Shown: in pieces, positions 26,359-34,577 of the stretch
Numbering within the stretch: position 1 is the first letter of the stretch
Layout of the letters: the number at the start of each line of letters is the position of its first letter
Source: Thalassobacillus cyri
GTDB taxonomy: Bacteria; Bacillota; Bacilli; Bacillales; Halobacillaceae
Direction: 5' to 3'
DNA length: 64,000 nucleotides
Assembly (NCBI RefSeq): GCF_900107755.1
Contig: NZ_FNQR01000008.1
Span: forward strand, 124,001 to 188,000
Notes under the pieces: generated by a model
Told to the model about the DNA's origin: nothing
Seen by the model: only the letters and a program-made list of their open reading frames with translations
Database searches by the model: none
Translations under genes and position numbers: made by a program

Positions 26359-27375
26359 ATGAAGAAATTTTTAAGCTTTATGTTAGTAGCTACACTTATG
26401 TTGGTGTTAGCTGCATGTGGTGGAGATGGAGAAGAAGCATCAGGCTCTGGAGATGGAGAAGGTTCAGGCGAGACGATCACTTGGAAAATGGGGCACTTAT
26501 CTAACGAAAATCACCAATGGCATAAAACAGCTGAGAAGTTTGCTGAGTTAGTTAATGAGAAAACAAATGGACAGTTAGAAATCGAGATTTATCCTAACGA
26601 GCAATTAGGTTCTGAAACTGAGGTCTTAAATGGAATTGAAGCTGGGACAGTAGATATGACGATTTCAGGTGAAACGATGCAGAACTGGGCTCCGGAAGCT
26701 GCTTTAATGGCTGTACCTTACGCATTTAACGGTCAAGAGCATCTACAAACTGTAGTAGAGGGCGAAATTGGTGAAGAAATCGAAACATCTGTTAAAGAGA
26801 ATGTTGGTGTAACACCACTTTATTATCATATTCGTGCACCAAGAAACTTAACTTCCAATAAACCTATTAAATCACCAGAAGATTTAGAAGGATTTAAGAT
26901 GCGTGTACCGAACGTACCTCTATTCATGGATACTTGGGAAGCTGCAGGAGCCAGACCACAAGTTATGGACTTTAGTGAAGTATTTACCGGGTTGCAACAA
27001 GGGGTTATTGATGGACAGGAAAACCCTGTTGATTTGATCCAAAGCGCAAGCTTCTATGAAGTACAAGATTATGTAAACGTTACCGAACACGTCTATTCCT
27101 GGATTTATGTTGTCGTAGGAAGCGAGCAGTTCAATTCCCTTAACGAAGATATGCAAAAGGCTGTCAAAGAAGCTGCAGCAGAGGCTCAGAAATATGGATT
27201 GGAACTGTATGAAACAGAGACTGAAGAAATTAAGCAGGACCTGAAAGATAAAGGAATGGAATTTGTTGAAGTAGATCAGAAAGCTTTCGCAGAAGCTATG
27301 AAACCAGCTGTTGAAAAAAGCCTGACGGAAGAACAACTGAAACTATATCAAAAAATTGTAGAAGCAGGAAAATAA
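26359..27375 (+). CDS. dctP: TRAP transporter substrate-binding lipoprotein (DctP)
   Basis: Extracytoplasmic binding protein of the second TRAP system, 338 residues. The lipoprotein signal ends VLAACGG with Cys20 as anchor. DctP motifs are KMGHLSNENHQWHKTAEKFA, PNEQLGSETEVLNGIEAGTV, and the ligand-site region FSEVFTGLQQGVIDGQENPV. The start is ATG after GGGAGGG. Placed inside a mannonate/KDG operon, it probably binds a hexonate or hexuronate. A strong hairpin follows at 27386. Confidence 0.92.
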   Translation: MKKFLSFMLVATLMLVLAACGGDGEEASGSGDGEGSGETITWKMGHLSNENHQWHKTAEKFAELVNEKTNGQLEIEIYPNEQLGSETEVLNGIEAGTVDMTISGETMQNWAPEAALMAVPYAFNGQEHLQTVVEGEIGEEIETSVKENVGVTPLYYHIRAPRNLTSNKPIKSPEDLEGFKMRVPNVPLFMDTWEAAGARPQVMDFSEVFTGLQQGVIDGQENPVDLIQSASFYEVQDYVNVTEHVYSWIYVVVGSEQFNSLNEDMQKAVKEAAAEAQKYGLELYETETEEIKQDLKDKGMEFVEVDQKAFAEAMKPAVEKSLTEEQLKLYQKIVEAGK

Positions 27376-27385
27376 CAATTTACAA

Positions 27386-27423
27386 GATAACATACCACCA
27401 TTTAAAAAGGGTGGTATGTTATC
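27386..27423 (+). other. Intercistronic hairpin between dctP and dctQ
   Basis: A perfect 14-bp stem (GATAACATACCACC with GGTGGTATGTTATC) and a 10-base loop, starting 10 bases after the dctP stop. No T run follows, so it is more likely an mRNA-stabilising or processing element than a full terminator. Confidence 0.75.
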
Positions 27424-27443
27424 CATTATAAAGGGTGAGCAAC

Positions 27444-27932
27444 ATGCAGGCAGTCAACATTCTTAGTCGTATATTGAAGTTTCTAACCATCATTTGTTTT
27501 ACCGCCCTTGTTTTCGTTGTAATCATCCAAATTACAGGGCGTTATTCTCCATTTACCTTTGTTTGGACCGAGGAGCTTTCACGTTTCTTATTTATCTTTT
27601 CCATAGCTTTTGCCGCACCGTTAGCGATGGAGCAGCGTGAATATGTTCGTGTAGATTTATTTATATCTATCCTTCCGAATAAAGTGAAGAAATATGTCGA
27701 GGCATTGATTTACCTTATCTTAGGTTTGTTTTCTGCTTACCTGGTATCCTATGCCTACGAATTTTCATTGTTAGGTAAAAATCAATCGTCTGCTACACTT
27801 GCGATTGAAATGTTCTACATTAACTTAAGCATGGTTATTTTATTTGTGTTTTTAGCACTATACAGCTTTGTCAACATTTATGTCGTACTTAAAGCTGATC
27901 ATCATGAAGAGGAAGAAGGTGTTCGACTATGA
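27444..27932 (+). CDS. dctQ: TRAP transporter small permease (DctQ)
   Basis: Four-helix small membrane subunit, 162 residues. It has the DctQ pattern QITGRYSPFTFVWTEELSRF followed by LFIFSIAFAAPLAMEQREYV. ATG 27444 is chosen because AAGGGTGAG lies 5-6 bases upstream; a GTG at 27435 is also in frame. It overlaps dctM by 4 bases, so translation is coupled. Confidence 0.9.
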   Translation: MQAVNILSRILKFLTIICFTALVFVVIIQITGRYSPFTFVWTEELSRFLFIFSIAFAAPLAMEQREYVRVDLFISILPNKVKKYVEALIYLILGLFSAYLVSYAYEFSLLGKNQSSATLAIEMFYINLSMVILFVFLALYSFVNIYVVLKADHHEEEEGVRL

Positions 27933-29203
27933 TGGCTGCCATATTATTTGTAACTTTTATCGTTCTAATATTTCTAAGCGTACCCATTGCCTTCAGCTTA
28001 GGCCTTTCTTCCTTAGTCTATATTTTAATTGCTGATATTCCTTTAAATATAATCCCTCAGAAAATGTTTGGGGGCATTAACTCCTTTACTTTGCTTTGTA
28101 TCCCAGGTTTCATTCTGGCAGGGAACCTGATGAATGCTGGTGGTATTACAGAACGGATCATCGATTTTGCCAACAAGCTGGTTGGACATATCCGAGGTGG
28201 CTTAGGTCTCTCCAATGTTGGTGCATCCATGGGGTTTGCAGGCATCACTGGGACAGCGCTAGCGGATACTGCAAGCATTGGATCAGTAATGATTCCTGCA
28301 ATGAAAAAAGAAGGGTATGATGCTCCTTTTTCAGTAGCTGTTACTTCATCCTCTTCTACTATTGGTCCTATTATCCCTCCTTCGCTTCCGATGATTATCT
28401 TAGGAACGCTTGCAACGGTATCCATCGGTGATTTATTTATTGCGGGTACAATCCCTGGAATATTGCTTGGACTGAGCTTAATGGCTGTTACTTATATCAT
28501 TTCAAAAAAGAAGAAATATCCTAAAGGGGAACGTCAAAAGTTCTCCGTCATTACCAAGTCATTCTTTGGAGCTTTTTGGGCTCTGATGATGACGGTTATT
28601 ATTTTGTTTGGAATTCTAAGTGGTTACTTTACACCAACGGAAGCATCCATTGTAGCTGTAGTGTATGCCTTACTAGTCGGTATCTTCATATATCGTGACC
28701 TAAAACTGCACATGCTCCCTAAGATTTTATTGGATTCCATGGTCAGTACAGCTGGGATTCTTGTGTTGGTTGGAATGGCCAATTTATTTGGCTGGATTCT
28801 GGTTAGTGAACAAATCCCACAATTAGTAGCAGATACCATTCTGGCTATCTCTGAAAACCCTATTATCGTTATTCTTCTACTTAATTTGTTGTTGTTATTT
28901 GTGGGAACATTCATGGAAACTATTGCGGCACTAGTGATTTTGTTTCCAGTATTGCTGCCGGTTGCAATCCAAATTGGTATGGATCCGATTCAGTTTGGGG
29001 TTTTGATGGTACTAAACTTGATGATTGGTTTATCAACTCCTCCTGTAGGCGTATGTTTATTCGTAGCGTCTAGTATTGGAAAAGTATCCTTAGGTCAGGC
29101 ATCTAAGGCATTGTTACCATTCTTAGGCGTAAGTTTACTCGTTTTACTAGCAGTTAGTTTCATTCCAAGTTTAACCCTTTATTTACCAAGCTTATTTGAT
29201 TGA
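27929..29203 (+). CDS. dctM: TRAP transporter large permease (DctM)
   Basis: Large membrane subunit of the second TRAP system, 424 residues and about 12 helices. Motifs are IPGFILAGNLMNAGGITERI, GITGTALADTASIGSVMIPA, SSSTIGPIIPPSLPMIILGT and the C-terminal MIGLSTPPVGVCLFVASSI. It starts with ATGATG overlapping the dctQ stop. Together with 26359 and 27444 it forms a complete Na+-driven importer for the acid used by this operon. Confidence 0.93.
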   Translation: MMAAILFVTFIVLIFLSVPIAFSLGLSSLVYILIADIPLNIIPQKMFGGINSFTLLCIPGFILAGNLMNAGGITERIIDFANKLVGHIRGGLGLSNVGASMGFAGITGTALADTASIGSVMIPAMKKEGYDAPFSVAVTSSSSTIGPIIPPSLPMIILGTLATVSIGDLFIAGTIPGILLGLSLMAVTYIISKKKKYPKGERQKFSVITKSFFGAFWALMMTVIILFGILSGYFTPTEASIVAVVYALLVGIFIYRDLKLHMLPKILLDSMVSTAGILVLVGMANLFGWILVSEQIPQLVADTILAISENPIIVILLLNLLLLFVGTFMETIAALVILFPVLLPVAIQIGMDPIQFGVLMVLNLMIGLSTPPVGVCLFVASSIGKVSLGQASKALLPFLGVSLLVLLAVSFIPSLTLYLPSLFD

Positions 29204-29221
29204 TAAAAAGGAGGACTGGCC

Positions 29222-30238
29222 ATGAAAGCCATTCAAGTAAAACAACCTGGAACTTTAAAGGTTGTTGATATGGAAGAGCCCAAGCTTGAGCAATCCAATC
29301 AAGTGAAAGTACGGATGAGAGCTATGGGGATATGTGGATCTGACATGCACATTCTTCATGGGGAAAATCCTTTTGCCAGCTACCCGCGTGTGATTGGTCA
29401 TGAAATTGCCGGGGAGGTTGTGGAAACAGGAGATGCTGTTGCCAGCCTGTCCGTAGGGGACAAAGTTGTTGTCGAACCAATGACATCCTGTGGGGAATGC
29501 TACGCCTGCCGACAAGGTCGTCCAAACGTTTGTGAAAACGTACAGGTTTACGGCGTTCACCGGGAAGGCGGTGGCCGTGAAGTGATGGTTATGCCAGAAA
29601 ACCTCGTCCATAAGTTAAATAATCAGTTGGACTGGTCTGAAATTGCCTTGATTGAACCCTTTACGATTGGGGCACAGTCCATCTATCGCGGACAAGTACA
29701 AGAAGGAGATTATGTCTTCATCATCGGTGCTGGACCGATCGGTTTATGTTGTTTGAAAATGGCAATGCAAGCCGGTGCTAAGGTCGCGATTTCAGATTTC
29801 AATGATCAACGCCTTGATTTTGCCAAAAAGTGGGGAGCGGATTATGTTATCAATCCGCAAAACGCTAAAGTAGAAGAAGAGGTGTTTAACTGGACTGGTG
29901 GAATGGGTGCTAATGTTGTCATCGATGCCGTCGGTTTACCGCAGACAGTGGAACAAGCGATAGAAGTGACTTCCGTTGCGGCTCGAGTGGTTTTACTTGG
30001 ATTTGATACGAAAGTGTCTGAAATTGCGCAAGTGAATATTACGAAGAAAGAGTTAACTATCTGCGGTTCACGTTTACAAACTCATCGCTTCCCGAAAGTT
30101 GTTGAATTGTTTAACACGATGGGGTTTAATGTGAAAGATTTAGTTAGTCACCAATTTGAATTGCATGAAGCAGAAAAAGCATTTGAATTAATGGACAATG
30201 CTTCACCAGAAGTTCGTAAGGTCATTATTAAACTATAA
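29222..30238 (+). CDS. yjmD: YjmD-like zinc-dependent hexonate dehydrogenase
   Basis: Medium-chain zinc dehydrogenase, 338 residues. Catalytic-zinc ligands lie in GICGSDMHILHG and GHEIAGEVVE, and the structural-zinc cysteines are in SCGECYACRQGRPNVC. The Rossmann motif is FIIGAGPIGLCCLKMAMQAG. It resembles threonine/sorbitol dehydrogenases and B. subtilis YjmD of the exu operon. Enzymes of this group include L-galactonate-5- and L-gulonate-5-dehydrogenases that make tagaturonate or fructuronate. With UxuB and UxuA downstream, such a step would feed mannonate. The substrate is inferred. Confidence 0.86.
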   Translation: MKAIQVKQPGTLKVVDMEEPKLEQSNQVKVRMRAMGICGSDMHILHGENPFASYPRVIGHEIAGEVVETGDAVASLSVGDKVVVEPMTSCGECYACRQGRPNVCENVQVYGVHREGGGREVMVMPENLVHKLNNQLDWSEIALIEPFTIGAQSIYRGQVQEGDYVFIIGAGPIGLCCLKMAMQAGAKVAISDFNDQRLDFAKKWGADYVINPQNAKVEEEVFNWTGGMGANVVIDAVGLPQTVEQAIEVTSVAARVVLLGFDTKVSEIAQVNITKKELTICGSRLQTHRFPKVVELFNTMGFNVKDLVSHQFELHEAEKAFELMDNASPEVRKVIIKL

Positions 30239-30278
30239 AGCTATTTCATTGGAAGAGGTAGGCAAGGAGGCATAGTCT

Positions 30279-31352
30279 ATGAAGATGACGATGCGCTGGT
30301 TCGGCGAAGAAAATGATCGAATCCCATTGGAACACATTAAGCAAATCCCAGGAGTAGAAGGTGTTGTCTGGTCCTTACATGATATTCCGGCCGGTGATGA
30401 ATGGCCGATGGAGCGGATTTCTGAAGTGAAGGAACAGGCGGACCGCCACGGCTTGAATATTGACGTTGTCGAAAGTGTCAATGTCCATGAAGATATCAAG
30501 CTTGGTCTTCCGACACGGGATCAATATATTGAAAACTACATCAAAACGATAGAAAAACTGGCCAAGGTCGGTGTAAAGGTCATTTGCTATAATTTCATGC
30601 CGGTATTTGACTGGACGCGTACCGATTTATTTAAGGAAATGGAAGACGGCTCAACCGCTTTATTTTTTGAAAATGAAAAGTTGAAAAATATTGACCCTAT
30701 GGAATTGGTGAATACCATTTCCGAAAATTCAGCGTATACGATGCCTGGCTGGGAGCCGGAAAGACTAGCTCATCTGGCTGATTTATTTGAAAAATATAAG
30801 AACGTGACGGAAGAGGATTTATGGGACAACCTCCAATATTTCTTAGAAAAGGTGATTCCGGTCGCGAGGGAAAATGGTATTAAAATGGGTATACACCCGG
30901 ATGACCCGCCATTTTCTGTATTTGGGCTCCCACGTATTATTACGAACAAACAAAATCTTGAGAGATTTTTAAAGCTGGTGGATGATCCGTGTAACGGGCT
31001 TACCCTCTGCAGTGGTTCGTTAGGAGCCAATCCGGAGAATGATGTAGCCGATATGGTCCGGACGTTTGCTGACCGGATCCATTTTGCTCATATTCGTAAC
31101 GTCAAGACGTATGGGAATGGTGACTTTATTGAAACTTCCCATCGTACTCAGGACGGTTCAGTCGATATCTATGAAATCGTTAAAGCTTATCATGAAGTAG
31201 GATTCACAGGTTATGCACGTCCTGATCATGGACGTCATATTTGGGGAGAAGAATGCCGGCCTGGTTACGGGCTTTATGACCGTGGGTTAGGTGTCATGTA
31301 TTTATGGGGCGTTTGGGATTCCCTTCAACGACTGGGAAAAGAGGTGAACTAA
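30279..31352 (+). CDS. uxuA: Mannonate dehydratase
   Basis: Dehydrates D-mannonate to 2-keto-3-deoxygluconate. The 357 residues match the length of Bacillus UxuA. It starts [20 protein letters not shown], with [32 protein letters not shown] and the metal-site regions [19 protein letters not shown] and [10 protein letters not shown], all characteristic of this TIM-barrel family. CAAGGAGG precedes the ATG. It is followed after one base by the fructuronate-reductase-type SDR. KdgK and KdgA in the same operon complete the route to pyruvate and glyceraldehyde-3-phosphate. Confidence 0.95.
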   Translation: MKMTMRWFGEENDRIPLEHIKQIPGVEGVVWSLHDIPAGDEWPMERISEVKEQADRHGLNIDVVESVNVHEDIKLGLPTRDQYIENYIKTIEKLAKVGVKVICYNFMPVFDWTRTDLFKEMEDGSTALFFENEKLKNIDPMELVNTISENSAYTMPGWEPERLAHLADLFEKYKNVTEEDLWDNLQYFLEKVIPVARENGIKMGIHPDDPPFSVFGLPRIITNKQNLERFLKLVDDPCNGLTLCSGSLGANPENDVADMVRTFADRIHFAHIRNVKTYGNGDFIETSHRTQDGSVDIYEIVKAYHEVGFTGYARPDHGRHIWGEECRPGYGLYDRGLGVMYLWGVWDSLQRLGKEVN

Positions 31353-31353
31353 C

Positions 31354-32202
31354 ATGCTGACGCTGAACGAAAATGTAAAAGGAAAAGTGGCTGTCATTAC
31401 AGGAGGCAGCGGTGTACTTTGTGGAGCCATGGCTCGGGAGCTTGGCCGTCAGGGTGCAAAGGTTGCCATTTTAAACCGTAATGCTGAAGCAGGAAAACAA
31501 GTAGAACAGGATATTACGGACGCTGGAGGACAAGCCTTGGCAGTTTCCTGTGATGTTCTTGATGTGGAAAGTGTTCGTGAAGCGGAAAAAATCATTACGG
31601 AAAAATTAGGCGTTTGCGAGATATTGATCAATGGGGCTGGCGGAAATCACCCCGATGGAACGACCACAAACGAAACACTGAAACCGGAAGATTTAGAGAA
31701 CAAGGATATTTCAACGTTCTTTGACATGACAACAGAAGGCTTTCAATTTGTGTTTAATTTAAATTTAGTCGGAACATTTATTCCTACTCAAGTCTTTTCG
31801 AAAAAAATGATGAATCGTAAGGGAGCAACAATCATTAATATGTCATCGATGAGTGCACCGTCTCCGATGACCAAAGTACCAGCCTATAGTGCAGCAAAAG
31901 CAGGAATTGAAAATTTCACTCAATGGCTGGCTGTCCATTTGGCTGACGTCGGAATCCGTGTTAATGCCATTGCGCCAGGCTTTTTCTTGACCGATCAAAA
32001 CCGTAAACTATTGCTGAAGGAAGATGGTTCTTTAACCGAACGTTCCAATAAAATCATCAGCCATACGCCACAACAACGATTTGGTAAGCCTGAAGATTTA
32101 CTTGGAACTTTGCTTTGGCTCGTAGATGATGAAATGTCAGGGTTTGTGACAGGTATTACCGTACCTGTTGATGGTGGATTCATGGCTTATTCCGGGGTGT
32201 AA
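31354..32202 (+). CDS. uxuB: SDR-type D-mannonate oxidoreductase (UxuB/YjmF)
   Basis: Short-chain dehydrogenase interconverting fructuronate and mannonate, 282 residues. It has the cofactor loop [16 protein letters not shown], an [10 protein letters not shown] motif followed by a family-specific insertion (about 103-130), catalytic Ser in [13 protein letters not shown], Tyr and Lys in AYSAAKAG, and a C-terminal [11 protein letters not shown]. subtilis UxuB (YjmF) is of the same SDR type and also follows uxuA. The insertion and the position directly after uxuA support the assignment over a generic SDR. Confidence 0.88.
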   Translation: MLTLNENVKGKVAVITGGSGVLCGAMARELGRQGAKVAILNRNAEAGKQVEQDITDAGGQALAVSCDVLDVESVREAEKIITEKLGVCEILINGAGGNHPDGTTTNETLKPEDLENKDISTFFDMTTEGFQFVFNLNLVGTFIPTQVFSKKMMNRKGATIINMSSMSAPSPMTKVPAYSAAKAGIENFTQWLAVHLADVGIRVNAIAPGFFLTDQNRKLLLKEDGSLTERSNKIISHTPQQRFGKPEDLLGTLLWLVDDEMSGFVTGITVPVDGGFMAYSGV

Positions 32203-32226
32203 TAAGCTCGGAGTAGAAAGGAGTTT

Positions 32227-32880
32227 ATGATGAGTAATGAAGCTATATTAGAGCGACTAGTATCATCGGGAATTGTGGCGGTGGTGCGGAAAGTAGATCC
32301 AAATAAAGTGCATCACGTCGTCCAGGCATTTGTGGATGGTGGGGTATCGAGCATTGAAATCACTATGGAATCTGAAGGGGCCGTTCAAGTTATTCGTGAA
32401 CTCAAAGAACGCCATGGGGATAATGTGTTAGTTGGGGCCGGCACTCTATTAAATAAGGACCAGGCAAAAGAAGCAATCGACGCCGGTTCTGACTTTGTAT
32501 TCGCCCCAACCTTAGATAAGGAAACGATTGAATATACAACAAGCCAGGGAGTTATTATGATTCCAGGTGTATTTACACCAACCGAAATCTATCAGGCTTA
32601 TCAATGGGGAGCGAATATGGTGAAAATATTCCCGGCTACCGTAGTTGGTCCTCAATTTTTCAAAGATGTCAACGGTCCACTCGGCCATATTCCAAAAATG
32701 CCGACCGGGGGAATCAATCTCGAGAACCTGGGTGACTTTTTAAGAGCTGGTGCCGTTGCAGCTGGTGTCGGTGGCTCCCTGGTTAATAAAGCGATGATTG
32801 ATCAAGAGGATTGGCAAGGGTTGAAAGAATTGGCGAAGAAATATGTAGATAAAGTTGCTGAGGTACGCGCAGAAAATTAA
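32227..32880 (+). CDS. kdgA: KDPG / 4-hydroxy-2-oxoglutarate aldolase
   Basis: Splits 2-keto-3-deoxy-6-phosphogluconate into pyruvate and glyceraldehyde-3-phosphate. It has 217 residues, catalytic Glu44 (IEITME), pyruvate-binding GAGTLLN, PGVFTPTEI and the Schiff-base Lys133 in NMVKIFPA, then phosphate-binding PTGGI. AAAGGAG precedes ATGATG. It is the last gene of the hexonate operon. A weak GAGGCTCTTTTT hairpin around 32890-32920 may terminate transcription. Confidence 0.94.
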   Translation: MMSNEAILERLVSSGIVAVVRKVDPNKVHHVVQAFVDGGVSSIEITMESEGAVQVIRELKERHGDNVLVGAGTLLNKDQAKEAIDAGSDFVFAPTLDKETIEYTTSQGVIMIPGVFTPTEIYQAYQWGANMVKIFPATVVGPQFFKDVNGPLGHIPKMPTGGINLENLGDFLRAGAVAAGVGGSLVNKAMIDQEDWQGLKELAKKYVDKVAEVRAEN

Positions 32881-32936
32881 TAGGTTAGTAGAGGGTCTTC
32901 TGATAAGGAGGCTCTTTTTCACGGAGAATTATTACC

Positions 32937-32948
32937 GTGCCTGTCCCC
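32937..32948. repeat. GTGCCTGTCCCC-type short dispersed motif
   Basis: GTGCCTGTCCCC. Related words recur between genes: GTCTGACCCA at 33618, the inverted pair at 33695-33745, GGGTCTGACCCC near 33813, and the GTGCCTGC terminator arms at 38047. Confidence 0.4.
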
Positions 32949-32963
32949 GTATGTTAGAGAATT

Positions 32964-33000
32964 ACCCCCAAGATCATCCATATTTTGGAGAACCTGGGGT
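32964..33000. repeat. Dispersed intergenic palindrome, decayed copy 4
   Basis: CCCC and GGGG ends surround a CATCCATATTTTGGAGAAC core, an imperfect version of the element at 13443-13478. It lies between kdgA and the convergent sigma-factor gene. Confidence 0.45.
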
Positions 33001-33008
33001 GGCTTGCA

Positions 33009-33503
33009 TTACGCAAACAACAATTTCATTCTTTTCTTAGCTTCTCTCCCCCAATTCTTCACAGCGTCAATAGTAGTGTGCTCTTTCCTAGCGATATCGG
33101 CATAAGAAAGATCCTCTAAAATGAAATATTTCACCCATTTCCATTGTTTTTCTGTCAGTTCTTTTTCTAGACGATTCCAAAGATAGAAATCTTCCGGCTG
33201 GTCATACGTGCTGTTGTCTTCCAGGTTAGCGTGCTGATCAACATAGTTCTTCTCGTTCTCTGCTGCTTTGGAATGTTTACGGATCAAATCGATGAAGCGG
33301 TGGTGAATTTTATAGTTTGCCAGCTGTCGGAATGTTCCTCGCTCTGGGTCGAAGGTCTGGTAGGCTTCCCAGAGAGCGATGCAGCCTTCCTGGTAGAATT
33401 CCTGTTCCGGGTCATTGATATGTAATTTGTGGATATGATAGTGGATCATGTTGTCGTATTGCTCTAATACTTCCTCGAATGATTGGTCTAATGGCTTTGA
33501 CAT
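33009..33503 (-). CDS. Small sigma-70 family RNA polymerase sigma factor
   Basis: Sigma-factor-like protein of 164 residues with only regions 2 and 4. Region 2 (about 8-80) contains EFYQEGCIALWEAYQTFDPE and FRQLANYKIHHRFIDLIRKH. Region 4 (about 112-160) contains LTEKQWKWVKYFILEDLSYA followed by a helix-turn-helix with TTIDAVKNW. The linker is short and acidic. No anti-sigma gene or ECF-type partner lies beside it. The start is ATG 33503 with a modest AAGAGA upstream. Similar small sigma-like proteins in Bacilli relate to competence or stress; its regulon cannot be told from this window. Confidence 0.8.
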   Translation of the reverse strand: MSKPLDQSFEEVLEQYDNMIHYHIHKLHINDPEQEFYQEGCIALWEAYQTFDPERGTFRQLANYKIHHRFIDLIRKHSKAAENEKNYVDQHANLEDNSTYDQPEDFYLWNRLEKELTEKQWKWVKYFILEDLSYADIARKEHTTIDAVKNWGREAKKRMKLLFA

Positions 33504-33846
33504 TGTATTCTCTTTTCGAGAACCGGTTCTGCAGGTATTAGATATCTACTATTAGTATCAGAAGTTGCGTGTCGTTTGGTGTTGTTAAAAGCAAAAAAAT
33601 TTGTTTACATCATGGGAGTCTGACCCACAGGAGTGTGTGTTTTGATTCTGGGATTGTTTTACCTATAGTGGATTATCTATTGGAAACGAGTGGGCCTGGT
33701 TCAGGCACCCTGATGATTGGAGAGGCGCCTGGTGTCTGAACCTGGCAGTCTTATCGTGGAAGGGAGCTTTTTACTGGTAAAGATACTTGAGATGCAAAGC
33801 TCTATGTAAGGTGGGTCTGACCCCAGGGGGGAGAACTCTGACTATA
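33504..33846. other. Intergenic region with short inverted motifs, no gene
   Basis: No credible coding frame. It holds several GTCTGACCC-type words and the inverted pair at 33695-33745. The end of the region merges with the bioY control region. Confidence 0.6.
33695..33745. repeat. Imperfect inverted repeat of the GGTGTCTGAACC type
   Basis: CCTGGTTCAGGCACC (33695-33709) pairs with GGTGTCTGAACCTGG (33731-33745), with one mismatch and one G-T pair, around a 21-base loop. No T run follows, so it is not an obvious terminator. Confidence 0.55.
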
Positions 33847-33877
33847 ACGTTAACCTATGAGAATTGACAGTTGACAA
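33847..33877. promoter_or_regulatory. Putative BirA operator and bioY promoter
   Basis: ACGTTAACC and AGTTGACAA, 13 bases apart, resemble the Bacillus BirA box (TTGTTAACC ... GGTTAACAA). TTGACA words at 33864 and 33871 within it can serve as -35, with TAATCT at 33895 as -10. Biotin repression of bioY and the following genes is expected. Confidence 0.6.
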
Positions 33878-33938
33878 TCTTCGGTAAAATACGGTAATCT
33901 TCACTCATACATAACTAATGAACAAGTGGGTGAAGTTT

Positions 33939-34517
33939 ATGAAATTAAGAACGATGGTTTATGCAGCTTTATTTGCTGCTATTATTGGAGCGCTCGGCTT
34001 AATGCCGCCGATTGTCACGCCCTTTACGCCAGTGCCGATCACGGCTCAGACATTAGGGGTGATGCTCGCTGGCTCTATTTTAGGAGCGAAACGTGGCGGG
34101 TTGAGTCTATTACTCTTTGTTTTGCTCGTTACATTTGGTGTACCGCTTCTTTCCGGAGGCAGAGGCGGGCTTGGTGTGCTATTCGGTCCGTCCGGCGGTT
34201 ATATCATGGCTTGGCCGTTGGCCGCTTTTATCACCGGATTTCTAGTCGAACGTTTCTGGAAAAAACTCAATCTCGGGCTTTATATTGTCTTTAACGTAAT
34301 TGGCGGGATTCTGTTTGTGTATGCCTGTGGGGTAACCTATTTATCTTTCATTACAGAAACTCCATGGACAAAAGCGATGTGGGCAGCACTTGTGTTCATC
34401 CCTGGCGACCTGGTGAAAGTCATAGTGGCTTCCTTGCTGGCTCGACAAATTAATCGCGTCTATCCGATAATTGAAAAAGGGAATCGACGTTCGAGTAAGA
34501 TTACGAACGTTGCCTGA
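33939..34517 (+). CDS. bioY: Biotin transporter BioY
   Basis: Substrate-binding membrane subunit of an ECF-type biotin importer. From ATG 33939 it has 192 residues and six helices. It shows the BioY patterns FTPVPITAQTLGVMLAGSIL, GGRGGLGVLFGPSGGYIMAW and a C-terminal FIPGDLVKVIVASLLARQI. ATG 33939 is preferred over 33918 because GTGGGTGAAG lies upstream of it. It heads a set equal in order to B. subtilis yhfU-yhfT-yhfS. A terminator at 34520 separates it from yhfT, so read-through may set the ratio. Confidence 0.93.
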   Translation: MKLRTMVYAALFAAIIGALGLMPPIVTPFTPVPITAQTLGVMLAGSILGAKRGGLSLLLFVLLVTFGVPLLSGGRGGLGVLFGPSGGYIMAWPLAAFITGFLVERFWKKLNLGLYIVFNVIGGILFVYACGVTYLSFITETPWTKAMWAALVFIPGDLVKVIVASLLARQINRVYPIIEKGNRRSSKITNVA

Positions 34518-34519
34518 AT

Positions 34520-34553
34520 AAAAGGTTTGCCTTAACCCTGGCAAACCTTTTTT
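34520..34553 (+). terminator. Intrinsic terminator after bioY
   Basis: A perfect 12-bp stem (AAAAGGTTTGCC with GGCAAACCTTTT) and an 8-base loop end in TTTTTT. It lies 25 bases before the yhfT start. Confidence 0.85.
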
Positions 34554-34577
34554 CTACAAAAAGAAGAGGTGAAACGT

